Counted from the stretch's first letter, positions 50,651 through 59,310 are shown. The stretch is 64,000 nucleotides of DNA from an uncultured Latescibacterota bacterium (GCA_951813615.1 OX638377.1:5863739-5927738); one strand, 5' to 3'. The notes: generated by a model from the letters alone, not told the origin. A program made the numbers and translations.

Positions 50651-51725
50651 TGACGTTACGCAGTTTCTCTACTCGGCGGCATCTAACAGGTGCCTAAAGG
50701 CTTCAAGGCTCGGCACCTGTATGGCCGTCCTGTGCAACTGCTTGAGGCGCTGCATATCGTCAATGACCCCAATGCGAGCGGCCAACGGATCCGACGAGGC
50801 CAGCCCAAAGCGAATCTCCAGCACGTCGAGCAGATCTTCAATGGCGCGTTCTCGGCCTCCTCGCTCAATGCCTTGCTCGATGCCTTGCTCAAGGGCCTTT
50901 TCCGTGAAATATTGCACTACCGACGATTCGTACATGGTCGCCTCCGAGATGATGGTCATAATCGTTTCTAATCTATACACCAAACCGCTCAAAATGGCAA
51001 GATCGGCCAAGTAATTGGCTTTGACGGTTTCGTCCATCGGTACCTCTTGCGCCCGGTTCATACACTGGCGCAACCACGACTCGGCATCCACCCCCACTGG
51101 CCGCTGCATCAATGGCACAAACGGAAGCAAGCCTACATGTCCCCCGTCGAGAATGCGTTGGCCCTCTAGTTCAATCAGCCGAATCACCTTGTATTGCACC
51201 AACACGCGGTAGCCGTGCCGCTCTTGGAGATAGTGCCCCGGATCGGTGCGGCCGGCGTTGGGACGCAGATAGAGGACGTTGGAGTAGATCGGCAGGCCGT
51301 GCTGCTCAATGCTGCGCCCGATATAGCCGGCCATGCGCTGCGGCATGGTCGGGGTACTATCAGTGGTCTGAAACTCGTGATGAACCAACGCCTCCTCGTC
51401 GCCGACGCGCACGCGGATGAGGCTGTCAGTGCGGTGGGCTTCGATGGTGGGTTGCTCGGTGTCGATCACGTCGATTACTTCAATGTCGTCTTGGTGGAGG
51501 GCGAAGCGGGCGAAGTCGTGGGGGTAGGTGTGGATGAGATGTTTGGCGATGGTATCGAATTCGGCCATGAGCCATGCCTTGGGTTGTGGGTGGATGGTAC
51601 CCGCAACGGGGCAAGAATCGTGCCAAGGCAGCGGCTCAGAGGGATGGGGGGGAGATATGAGGCGTTGGAGTATAGCAGAAAGGATACAGGGATGGGAAGT
51701 TGGGGACAAAAGCTGCGTAACGTCA
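50651..51725. mobile_element. Rpn-type gene between perfect 13-bp inverted repeats
   Basis: TGACGTTACGCAG at 50651-50663 and its exact complement CTGCGTAACGTCA at 51713-51725 bracket one gene of the Rpn/YhgA family (once called putative transposase). The unit is about 1.07 kb. I see no target-site duplication outside. The inverted repeats may be the ends of a small mobile unit. Confidence 0.45.
50669..51568 (-). CDS. Rpn/YhgA-type PD-(D/E)XK nuclease
   Basis: 299 residues from the ATG at 51568. N-terminal nuclease part: R-T-D-S-L-I-R-V, then E-A-L-V-H-H-E-F-Q-T, the E-x-Q form of the motif, and M-A-G-Y-I-G-R-S-I. The end of the barrel is followed by a C-terminal helical region with E-K-A-L-E-Q-G-I-E-Q-G-I-E-R-G, the repeat typical of Rpn-family proteins. 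Such proteins are recombination-promoting nucleases of uncertain role, possibly in phage defence. It is transcribed opposite to its neighbours. Confidence 0.82.
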   Translation of the reverse strand: MAEFDTIAKHLIHTYPHDFARFALHQDDIEVIDVIDTEQPTIEAHRTDSLIRVRVGDEEALVHHEFQTTDSTPTMPQRMAGYIGRSIEQHGLPIYSNVLYLRPNAGRTDPGHYLQERHGYRVLVQYKVIRLIELEGQRILDGGHVGLLPFVPLMQRPVGVDAESWLRQCMNRAQEVPMDETVKANYLADLAILSGLVYRLETIMTIISEATMYESSVVQYFTEKALEQGIEQGIERGGRERAIEDLLDVLEIRFGLASSDPLAARIGVIDDMQRLKQLHRTAIQVPSLEAFRHLLDAAE

Positions 51726-51774
51726 ATTAGGAATTTCCCGTCGCGCTATATTCACTCCGCTGAGGTTGCGACCT

Positions 51775-51836
51775 GATTGCCTCTACACTGTGGAGACAAT
51801 TGGGTTAGTCATACATGTCTTTTGTTTGTTATCAAT
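51775..51836 (+). repeat. 62-bp direct repeat, left of DUF1016 gene
   Basis: Shares about 80% identity with 53132-53193, including GTCTTTTGT and TGTTATCAAT. In one frame both copies read T-(V/L)-W-R-Q-L-G and S-F-V-C-Y-Q, with most changes at third codon positions, so they may be coding remnants. Confidence 0.7.
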
Positions 51837-51944
51837 CTAGAGTACGTTCTTGATCTCAGGGAAATTTCTTTTTCTTCTGGCAAAACTTAAAAAGAAGCTA
51901 CTGATAACCCGCTGGAACATCGTCGTCTCGGAGACGAACGCAAA

Positions 51945-53081
51945 ATGACTCACTCACTCGTAAAATCGCCTGACTACGCCGCATGGCTATGCGAGATGAA
52001 ATCGCGCATCCGGTCGGCCCATCTCAGCGTAGCGCGGGCGGTGAACCGCGATATGATTCTGCTGTATTGGGACATTGGGCGCGGGATCGTGGAGAAACAG
52101 GAGGAACAGGGTTGGGGTAAGTCGGTAGTGGAACGATTGTCGCAAGATTTGAAGACCGAATTTTCGGGGATGACTGGCCTCTCAGCCGACAATCTGTGGC
52201 GGATGCGCCAATTTTACCGTGAATATACAAGACCAGAGTTCACGGCACAGATTGAAACGGAACTGAGACAACCGAATGCCGAAAAATTTCTGGAACAGGC
52301 TGTTCCAGAACTGAGAAGCGGGAACGCACGGAAGAATCTGGAACAAGCTGTTCCAGAATTGGCGGCACTAGTCCCTTGGGGACATCATCTAGAAATCCTG
52401 AAGAAGGTGCGTTCCCCTGCCGCCCGCCTGTACTACCTCCGCGCCACCGCTCAATTCGGCTGGACGCGCAACGTTCTGCTCAACCAGATCAAAGCCGGAG
52501 CATATCAGCGCTCCTTGGCCGAAGGCAAGACGCATAACTTTCCGAGCACATTGCCCGAACATCTAGCCGAACAGGCGGAAGAAGCCCTCAAGAGTTCGTA
52601 CAATCTCGAATTTCTCGGGATCTCACACGAGGTAAAAGAACGGGAACTTGAGACTCGGCTCATCGAGCAATTGCAGGATTTCATTTTAGAATTGGGCTAT
52701 GGCTTCTGCTTCGTGGGACGGCAGTATCGCCTAACCTTGGGCGACAAGGAGTATTTCGTTGATCTGCTGTTCTATCACCGCTTTCTAAAGTCGCTGGTTG
52801 CCTTTGAACTGAAAGCGGGGCCATTCGAGCCAGAATACGCCGGCAAGATGGACTTCTACCTCAACGTGCTCAATGAGAAAGAGCGAGCCGAAGACGATAA
52901 CTCTTCCATCGGCATCATCCTGTGTGCGGAAAAGGACAACCTCGAAGTGGAGTTTGCGCTCAAGAGCAAAACCAATCCCATCGGCGTGGCCGAATACCAG
53001 TTGCAATCGACTTTGCCGGAGGAACTCAAAGGCAAACTCCCGACATCCCAACAACTGCGGGAAGCCTTGGGCCTGTCGTGA
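51945..53081 (+). CDS. DUF1016 (YhcG-type) PD-(D/E)XK nuclease
   Basis: 378 residues. N-terminal DUF1016 helical domain (M-I-L-L-Y-W-D-I-G-R-G-I-V, L-S-A-D-N-L-W-R-M-R-Q-F-Y) and C-terminal nuclease with D273 in FVDLLFYHRF and E288-x-K290 in VAFELKAGPFEPEYAGKM. Between them a 13-residue segment N-A-x-K-x-L-E-Q-A-V-P-E-L occurs twice (52276-52314, 52324-52362). The family is frequent near restriction and other defence genes; the molecular role is not settled. It stands alone between direct repeats. Confidence 0.92.
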   Translation: MTHSLVKSPDYAAWLCEMKSRIRSAHLSVARAVNRDMILLYWDIGRGIVEKQEEQGWGKSVVERLSQDLKTEFSGMTGLSADNLWRMRQFYREYTRPEFTAQIETELRQPNAEKFLEQAVPELRSGNARKNLEQAVPELAALVPWGHHLEILKKVRSPAARLYYLRATAQFGWTRNVLLNQIKAGAYQRSLAEGKTHNFPSTLPEHLAEQAEEALKSSYNLEFLGISHEVKERELETRLIEQLQDFILELGYGFCFVGRQYRLTLGDKEYFVDLLFYHRFLKSLVAFELKAGPFEPEYAGKMDFYLNVLNEKERAEDDNSSIGIILCAEKDNLEVEFALKSKTNPIGVAEYQLQSTLPEELKGKLPTSQQLREALGLS

Positions 53082-53131
53082 AAAGCCGTCAAGGAAATTT
53101 TCAGTAGGATCGGATATGAGCGACGAACTGA

Positions 53132-53193
53132 GATTGTCGCCACAGTGTGGCGACAATTGGGCTGGCCGTACTTGTCTTTTGTCTGTTATCAAT
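53132..53193 (+). repeat. 62-bp direct repeat, right of DUF1016 gene
   Basis: Partner of 51775-51836; it begins 51 bases after the DUF1016 stop and ends 48 bases before the STAND NTPase start. Confidence 0.7.
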
Positions 53194-53241
53194 TGATGCT
53201 GTGGAATTTTGTCGCTCTGATATTCGAGGGAGGAAATAGCC

Positions 53242-54918
53242 GTGCCGTTGCCTGGTGGTCCCGCTAACAAGCTAGGAAATCGATACGAATCGTGGTGGAC
53301 GATCCGTCAGTTAGTACGGATTATCGATAAAGAGGCCGACAGTATACGAATTGAGGATCCGAATTTCGATAAAGCCGAATTTGTGGTCGCTATAGGAGAC
53401 AGTCGAGAGCTGCATCAGGCAAAGCGCAGTCATCCAGAAGGCAAGTGGAATCTATCTGATCTTCGGAGCATACTACAGGTGATGTTTGAGCAGCTTTCTG
53501 CAAACGAAAACACACGATTCGTTTTTGCTTCAGGTAGTGACGCTCCAGAGCTAAGAGAGCTAACGGAGCGGGCTATTGATTCAAGGAATCAGAAGGAATT
53601 TGAGTCAGTGTTTGTTGATGCTCAGATTCAAAAGGAAGCCCTCGAAAAACTCAAAGGTATTTGGGAAACTGATACAGCTACAGCATATAAATTACTTCAT
53701 CGCGTAGAGGTCAGCACAATCGATGAACGGGAGCTTGAAGATAAAGTGCGAGAGTTGCTGCAAGCGCGGTTTCTTAGTAGTCCGGAAGTCTGTGACGCTC
53801 TCCGTAGTTTTGCTGAAGACTCAATTCATAAGTGCATCAACTGGGATGATCTGATTTCGTATCTTTCGGGCAGAGGATTTTCGTTACGGCGACTTACCAA
53901 ACCGAGTGATGCCCCTTCGCTTATTTCCGAAGCAACAGATTGCTACCTTAAAAGCACAAAACGGGGACTGATTCGGGACCCTCTCATTTCTCGCTCAGCG
54001 ACTAAGGATCTTCTTACCAAGATCAAAGGATCTGCGACTATAGGTGGCGACTACGTTCTTACTGGCAAGGCAGGCGGTGGAAAGACCGGGTGTGTCATTG
54101 AGTGCGTGGAAGCTCTTCGTCAAAGCAGTGATCCTATTGCGGTTCTCGCCTTTAGGCTGGATCAAATAGACCCGGTATCATCTACTAAAGAGTTGGGAAA
54201 AAGTCTTGAATTAGAGGAATCGCCAGCACTGGTATTAGAGGCAGCAGCTAAAGCTATATCGGGTGAAGCGGTGCTCATTATTGACCAACTCGACGCGGTT
54301 AGTACTACTTCCGGTCGCAGTACAGACTTCTTTGATGTCGTGGAAGACCTTTTGAAAGAGGTGCGAGGTTTACGTGAAAGAGTAAAATTACATATAGTGG
54401 CTGTTTGCAGAGAATTTGATTGGAAGAACGATCATCGCCTACGTCGCCTCCTTGCTGAGGACGATGCTAAAATTTTAGTCGCGGACTTCCCTTTGGACGA
54501 GGTAAAATCCTCGCTTGAGGCTGGTGGCTTCAACACGGGTCTATTTGATGCAAAGCAATTAGAATTGCTGCGTCTTCCCCAGAATCTATCACTGTTCCTT
54601 GACGCCAATTATAACTCCGGTTCACAGCCTGAGTTCTTCTCGGAAAAGGACCTGTTTGATCTTTACTGGGATAAGAAACGCAATGTAGTCAATGAGCGCA
54701 CTGCTTTCTCCTCTGATAATTGGGCCAACATAATCCAGGTTTTGTGCGACGAAATGACTGAATCCCAACAGCTTTCAGTTGCTAAAGAGAAGCTAGACCA
54801 GTTTCCGAACGATTACCTTACCCAGATGGCGTCAGAGGGGGTGCTCTCGTTTGATGGAAAGCGTTATGGTTTCGGTCACGAGAATTTTTTGATTATTGCT
54901 TTGCCCGTTCCTTTATGA
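53242..54918 (+). CDS. STAND NTPase, N-terminal ORF (nuclease plus ATPase)
   Basis: 558 residues from a GTG at 53242 (GGGAGG upstream). Residues 1-210 look like a PD-(D/E)XK/Cap4-type nuclease: E38, D43 and H-Q59-A-K61 (RELHQAKR). The P-loop is GKAGGGKT at 275-282 and Walker B is LIIDQLD with D348; a winged-helix-like part follows. The ORF ends just after G-F-G-H-E-N-F, where homologues I recall continue F-F-D-Y-x-F-A-R. That continuation is exactly what the -1 frame encodes, so this is the first part of one larger defence-type STAND protein (Avs-like). Confidence 0.85.
   Translation: MPLPGGPANKLGNRYESWWTIRQLVRIIDKEADSIRIEDPNFDKAEFVVAIGDSRELHQAKRSHPEGKWNLSDLRSILQVMFEQLSANENTRFVFASGSDAPELRELTERAIDSRNQKEFESVFVDAQIQKEALEKLKGIWETDTATAYKLLHRVEVSTIDERELEDKVRELLQARFLSSPEVCDALRSFAEDSIHKCINWDDLISYLSGRGFSLRRLTKPSDAPSLISEATDCYLKSTKRGLIRDPLISRSATKDLLTKIKGSATIGGDYVLTGKAGGGKTGCVIECVEALRQSSDPIAVLAFRLDQIDPVSSTKELGKSLELEESPALVLEAAAKAISGEAVLIIDQLDAVSTTSGRSTDFFDVVEDLLKEVRGLRERVKLHIVAVCREFDWKNDHRLRRLLAEDDAKILVADFPLDEVKSSLEAGGFNTGLFDAKQLELLRLPQNLSLFLDANYNSGSQPEFFSEKDLFDLYWDKKRNVVNERTAFSSDNWANIIQVLCDEMTESQQLSVAKEKLDQFPNDYLTQMASEGVLSFDGKRYGFGHENFLIIALPVPL
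54885..54891 (+). other. In-frame U UUU UUG slippery heptamer
   Basis: Six T then G, with the zero frame AAT TTT TTG. A -1 slip reads TTT TTT GAT TAT TGC TTT GCC, restoring F-F-D-Y-C-F-A-R-S-F and joining the two halves of the STAND protein. The zero-frame stop (TGA, 54916-54918) lies 25 bases beyond. No strong downstream hairpin is obvious by eye. Confidence 0.6.
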
Positions 54919-57803
54919 CAAAGGGAGATTCCTTAGTGTCATTCCTCGTTTCATCGGAACAACATCTATTTCGCAGAGCACAGGTGCGGCAAGTCCTCGT
55001 TTATCTTCGTGATGCTGACCGGAGACGGTATTGTAAAGAACTCAGAGGATTATTGAGAGATGAGAGGATTCGGTACCACTTGAAGGACCTTGCCGTTGCT
55101 CTCGCCTTTTCGATGCCTAATCCAGAAGAAGATGAATGGAAAGTAATTTCACCATGGATCGAATCTGAACTTGAGGCAATTAAGAACAACAGACCAAATA
55201 CAGACAAATTCGCGTCTTTGGTTTGGAGCCGTTTTCACATGTCTCAGAATTGGTTTCAGATTACAGATAGAAAAGGTCTGATTGTAGACTGGCTCACATC
55301 CGAGAATGACAGCCTCGTCAACATGGGAGTGAACTATGTTCGGTTTCATCAGAAACACTCAGGGGGCAGAGTCGCTGAACTCCTTGAGCCATTCGTAGGA
55401 GAAGGAGGCGAATGGCCTCAACGGTTAAGTTACGTTATACAATGGGCTACTCTTGAAAATAGTCGAAGGTTCTTTGATTTGTTTTTGAGGCTGGTTGATG
55501 ATGGAACTTTGGACAATACAGTTGGACCGATCGCAGTCAATAGCACGTTTTGGAGCATGATGTATGGACTCGATAAGACACGTCCCGATTGGATTGCTGA
55601 AGTAACGGCCCATTGGTTACTAAGACGTCTTTCAATTATTCGAGCGGCTCAGGATGGTACAGGTGAACCTAACTGGAATGATCTGTTCAACCATGACAAT
55701 TTTGGATCAAAAATTATACACGACTCTGCAATCAAGGCTCCTGAAGAATTTGTGCAGCATGTCCTACCTGTAGTTCTAAAAATTGCTGATGAAGCCGTCT
55801 ATGGGGAAAATCCCGCCGCACCCAAGCGGGGTGCCGTTTGGGGGTACTTGATTAACGGCGACAGTGTTTCAATCAGTGAGACATGCAGGGATGCAGCCGC
55901 TATAGCAGTAGAGAAACTCGCCGAAACTAGGTCAGACAGTATTGACAAGATTCTTGAAGAGCTACGTAGCCGTGATACCTATATAGCAAATTTTCTCCTG
56001 CTTCGTGCTTATACAGTAGGCGCTGAGCACTTTGCCAATGATGCTGTGTCCGACCTATGCGACAAGACTTGGCGATTTCAATGCGGGTACACCGATAATT
56101 CTTATTGGATAGCGATGCAATTAATAGAAGCAACTACTCCGCTTTGTTCCGGTGAGAACTGTACAAAGCTCGAAAAGGCTATTCTGGATTATATCCCACC
56201 TTGGGAGCGCACTCCTGAAGGGTTCAAGCGGAGAGGACATGCCTGTTTTAATCTACTATCTGGCATTCCAGTTGAATTGAGGAGCAAGAATGCTCAGAGT
56301 CGTTATCTGGAACTTGAGCGAAAATTTAGGGCACCGGATTCTTCCCCGCGAAGATTAGAAGTGTATCAAGTAGGCTCTCCAATTGAAGAGACAGCCGCGG
56401 AGAGAATGACGGATGAGCAATGGCTAAGAGCAATCCAAGAATATGATTCAGAAGAGAGAAAACACCTTTGGGAGAACCCTGAAAAGGGTGGAGCGTCGGA
56501 GCTTGCCCAGATGTTGCAGGAGTTCGTGAAGCAAGAGCCGGAAAGATTTGCCCGCTTGAGTCTCAGATTTCCGCTGGGTACCCATCCCTCCTACATAGAG
56601 CATACCCTCAATGGTCTGAAAGAGACAAAGTGCTCTACCGAACACAAATTAGAAGTGTGTCGCAAGGCGTATAATGAATACCGCGATAGTTGTGGGAAAG
56701 CGATTACAGACCTATTGGGATCAATCGAAGAACCACTTCCCGATGATGCTGTGCAGATGCTCGACTGGCTGGCAACTAAGCATTCGGATCCGGATAAAGA
56801 GTTGTGGAGTGAAGAAGCCACGAGCGGAACCCCCTACTATGGAGGTGATATTCTTACACATGGTATCAATACAACACGTGGCCGTGCTGCTGAGGCCATT
56901 CGTAATCTTATACAACGAAATAGATTATACATCGATCGCTTTCGTCCCACTATTGACCAGTTGATCAACGACAACAGTTTGGCCGTTCGGGCTTGTACAA
57001 GTTCTATTCTTTTAGCTATTCTCGGTCAGGAATCGAGATTTGCTTTAAGGCAGTTTCTCAGTCTCATCGAATCTCGGGACAACCAACCTAGTGACGACCG
57101 TTTACTGACAACCCCATACATAGGACATTTTATTCTTTACGGCCTGCACGAGCACTTCGAAGACCTTAGAACCGTCGCAGAGAGAATGCTTCGATCAAAT
57201 CTTCCTGAAGCAAGTGAGGGAGGTGCTCGATTGGTGAGCATTGCTTTGCTCCTTCAGCGCGACAATGCCGAGGATCTTGTGGAAGAAGCACTCCGTGGCA
57301 ACTCGTCACAGAGAGTAGGGGTGGCTCAAGTGGCATCTGCCAACATCGGCCAAGAGGAGTACCGGCAATGGTCAGAGCAAAAACTTCTGCTGTTTTTTGA
57401 TGACGATGATAGTGAGGTTCGTCGAAAAGCTGCAGAGTGCTTCCGAAATTTGGAAAAACAACCTCTAGAATTCTACGAGAATCTGATAGTCAAGTTTTGC
57501 GATAGTGGAGCCTATCAAGAAAACTCGTTTTCCTTACTTCACCTTCTTGAGGAATCTTCTTACCGATTACCTGGCATTACGTATATTGTATGTAAAAAAT
57601 TTCTCGAACGGTTTATCGAAGAGGCGAATGATATGCGTACGAGTCGGGCAGGTGATGTTCCGATGGTGTCAAAGTTGATTTTACGAACATACCACCAACA
57701 TCAAAGTGATGAATGGGCAGCTAAATGCCTTGATCTGATAGATCAGATGTGTCTTGAAAAAAGTTACGTTATTCGCACAGATCTGAATGAATACGAACGA
57801 TGA
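54915..57803 (+). CDS. STAND NTPase, C-terminal ORF (repeat sensor region)
   Basis: 962 residues. The ATG overlaps the upstream stop by four bases (ATGA), so coupled re-initiation is also possible. The start M-T-K-G-D-S-L-V-S-F-L continues directly from the frame-shifted F-A-R-S-F, and S-S-E-Q-H-L-F-R-R-A-Q-V-R-Q-V-L is the conserved segment found inside single-chain homologues. The rest is all-helical repeats (HEAT/TPR-like, for example V-R-A-C-T-S-S-I-L-L-A-I-L-G), the region that senses the invader in Avs-type proteins. No stop or gap is seen within it. Confidence 0.85.
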   Translation: MTKGDSLVSFLVSSEQHLFRRAQVRQVLVYLRDADRRRYCKELRGLLRDERIRYHLKDLAVALAFSMPNPEEDEWKVISPWIESELEAIKNNRPNTDKFASLVWSRFHMSQNWFQITDRKGLIVDWLTSENDSLVNMGVNYVRFHQKHSGGRVAELLEPFVGEGGEWPQRLSYVIQWATLENSRRFFDLFLRLVDDGTLDNTVGPIAVNSTFWSMMYGLDKTRPDWIAEVTAHWLLRRLSIIRAAQDGTGEPNWNDLFNHDNFGSKIIHDSAIKAPEEFVQHVLPVVLKIADEAVYGENPAAPKRGAVWGYLINGDSVSISETCRDAAAIAVEKLAETRSDSIDKILEELRSRDTYIANFLLLRAYTVGAEHFANDAVSDLCDKTWRFQCGYTDNSYWIAMQLIEATTPLCSGENCTKLEKAILDYIPPWERTPEGFKRRGHACFNLLSGIPVELRSKNAQSRYLELERKFRAPDSSPRRLEVYQVGSPIEETAAERMTDEQWLRAIQEYDSEERKHLWENPEKGGASELAQMLQEFVKQEPERFARLSLRFPLGTHPSYIEHTLNGLKETKCSTEHKLEVCRKAYNEYRDSCGKAITDLLGSIEEPLPDDAVQMLDWLATKHSDPDKELWSEEATSGTPYYGGDILTHGINTTRGRAAEAIRNLIQRNRLYIDRFRPTIDQLINDNSLAVRACTSSILLAILGQESRFALRQFLSLIESRDNQPSDDRLLTTPYIGHFILYGLHEHFEDLRTVAERMLRSNLPEASEGGARLVSIALLLQRDNAEDLVEEALRGNSSQRVGVAQVASANIGQEEYRQWSEQKLLLFFDDDDSEVRRKAAECFRNLEKQPLEFYENLIVKFCDSGAYQENSFSLLHLLEESSYRLPGITYIVCKKFLERFIEEANDMRTSRAGDVPMVSKLILRTYHQHQSDEWAAKCLDLIDQMCLEKSYVIRTDLNEYER

Positions 57804-57822
57804 GACATATAGGAGATTAAAA

Positions 57823-58461
57823 ATGTACGACGAATGGAAGCCCATTTACTCGGCTTTAGTTACCGACATCATGGACCAACTCGGCTACCGCGATCAGGCC
57901 ATGACGCCCGATATCCGGCCTAGCCGTCCTGATGCCTTTATCGCCGGTCCGGCGCTCACTATCGACGCGTATGCCGATGCTAGCCCCGATCCTGATCCCT
58001 ATGGCCAGATTTTTACCGCCTACGATCAAGCCAGTCCCGGCGATGTCTTTGTCATTGCCACCAACGGCGAAGAGCGCTCCGGCCTCTGGGGCGAGCTTCT
58101 CTCCACGGCTGCCCAAGCTCGTGGTGTCGAATCCGTGCTCACCGACGGCTTGGTCCGCGATGTGCGCCAGATGAACGCCATGGGTTACCACTGCTTCTGC
58201 AAAGGCTATTCGCCGCTCGACTCGGCGGGCCGCATCCTCGCCAAAACGATTAACCAACCTATCACCTGCGGCGGCGTTCAGGTTCAGCCTGGCGATTTTA
58301 TTCTAGCTGACTACGATGGCGTGGCGGTGATTCCGGCGGCGATCAAAGGCGAAGTCCACAAAAAGGCCATGGAAAAGCTCGCCGGGGAAAACGTCGTGCG
58401 CGATGAATTGGCTGCGGGGCAGTCGCCGAGGGAGGTTTTTGATCGCTATGGGATATTGTGA
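57823..58461 (+). CDS. RraA-like / HMG-aldolase-type protein
   Basis: 212 residues from the ATG at 57823 (AGGAGAT upstream); the longer frame overlaps the STAND gene. The RraA/DlpA signature G-x20-R-D is seen in LTDGLVRDVRQM, with I-M-D-Q-L-G-Y near the start and Q-P-G-D-F-I-L-A-D-Y-D-G-V-A-V-I-P near the end. Members bind RNase E or act as metal-dependent 4-hydroxy-4-methyl-2-oxoglutarate aldolases; with the R-D pair, the aldolase option is open. The last 230 bp are repeated at 59304-59533. Confidence 0.92.
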   Translation: MYDEWKPIYSALVTDIMDQLGYRDQAMTPDIRPSRPDAFIAGPALTIDAYADASPDPDPYGQIFTAYDQASPGDVFVIATNGEERSGLWGELLSTAAQARGVESVLTDGLVRDVRQMNAMGYHCFCKGYSPLDSAGRILAKTINQPITCGGVQVQPGDFILADYDGVAVIPAAIKGEVHKKAMEKLAGENVVRDELAAGQSPREVFDRYGIL

Positions 58462-58462
58462 T

Positions 58463-58747
58463 TTATATCTCAGTCAGCTCAGGAACGTGTTCTTCCTCAT
58501 ACTTCTCGATCAGCACACCTATGACCTCCATTAATGAGGCTAGGGGATGATTTTCGTCCTCGCCTACTACATCAATCAAATCGTCTAGTACAGCCACAAG
58601 CCGTTGATATTCGCTCTCTGCATGGGGGACGAACACAACAGGGGTCAGCATGGGCCATACATCTTGAGTGGTTTGTATTTCTGCTTTCATAATTTGGTCA
58701 AACTCTTTCCAATCTCCGTCTTGGATAGACGAGATTAGGCCGGCCAA
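58463..58747 (-). pseudogene. HigA-like antitoxin N-terminal fragment
   Basis: 94 residues from a TTG. The C-terminal part V-L-D-D-L-I-D-V-V...L-M-E-V-I-G-V-L-I-E-K-Y-E-E-E-H resembles the N-terminal helical half of HigA-type antitoxins, which normally continues into a helix-turn-helix; that half is absent. The stop falls just outside the rraA border repeat. It may instead be an unrelated small acidic protein. Confidence 0.4.
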
Positions 58748-58822
58748 GAACTTGATCTGCTTGGGTCTGTTCAGTACTAACTATAGCCACTCAAAGGGGT
58801 CAAGTCATATTCGCAGCCCGAA

Positions 58823-59029
58823 ATGAAGGAGAGACCTGTGCCCACGCGTTTTACAGCCGTAATAACCAAGAGCGAAGATCTGCCTTTATTCGTCGCTCGT
58901 TGCCCCCAGGTAGGCACGGTTAGCCAAGGAAAGACTGAGGAGGAAGCATTGAAAAACCTCAAAGAGGCTACCGAGCTGTATTTGGAAGAAGTCACAGACT
59001 CTTCGCATCAGACGCTTCACCTTGCCTAG
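58823..59029 (+). CDS. hicB: HicB-like antitoxin
   Basis: 68 residues: L-F-V-A-R-C-P-Q-V-G-T-V-S-Q-G-K, then L-K-N-L-K-E-A-T-E-L-Y-L-E-E, ending L-H-L-A. Short HicB type, close to the antitoxin at 3499-3702. RBS is weak; the ATG at 58823 gives the best length. Its toxin partner overlaps the stop but is frameshifted. Confidence 0.78.
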   Translation: MKERPVPTRFTAVITKSEDLPLFVARCPQVGTVSQGKTEEEALKNLKEATELYLEEVTDSSHQTLHLA

Positions 59030-59254
59030 CCTTCCCTCTGGAATCTCAGCTAGAAAAGCCCAGTGTGCTCCCGAGCGCTTGGGCTTTTATTTATCCGGCA
59101 GAAGGGCAGCCATATTGTACTTAAGCGGCCACATCCCACAGGTGCAGAGGATGTAATCGTTCTTCCCAACCATAAGGAAATTGATAAATGGACGCTAGGG
59201 GATAGCCTAAAGTTGGGGAATGTCGGTATAGACGAGTTTTTAGATTCACTCTGA
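59022..59254 (+). pseudogene. hicA: HicA-like toxin with frameshift
   Basis: A TTG at 59022 overlaps the hicB end as in the other copy and starts P-S-L-P-S-G-I-S-A-R-K-A-Q; near 59090 the frame shifts by one and continues L-F-I-R-Q-K-G-S-H-I-V-L-K-R, N-H-K-E-I-D-K-W-T-L-G to a natural C-terminus F-L-D-S-L. The catalytic G-S-H-I-V and final helix are present, so only one indel separates it from an intact toxin. Confidence 0.75.
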
Positions 59255-59262
59255 CTTGGCGA

Positions 59263-59310
59263 TCCTACACCCCAGTCAGCGCTTGTTCAAAATCCGCGCA
59301 CAAATCCTCG
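59263..59310 (-). repeat. Stranded 3' end of the PLP-enzyme gene, copy A
   Basis: On the reverse strand it encodes E-D-L-C-A-D-F-E-Q-A-L-T-G-V and a stop, versus E-D-L-C-A-D-F-A-Q-A-L-A-G-V in the intact gene at 62860. It starts 8 bases after the hicA stop and joins the rraA copy through shared ATCCTCG (59304-59310). Confidence 0.9.
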
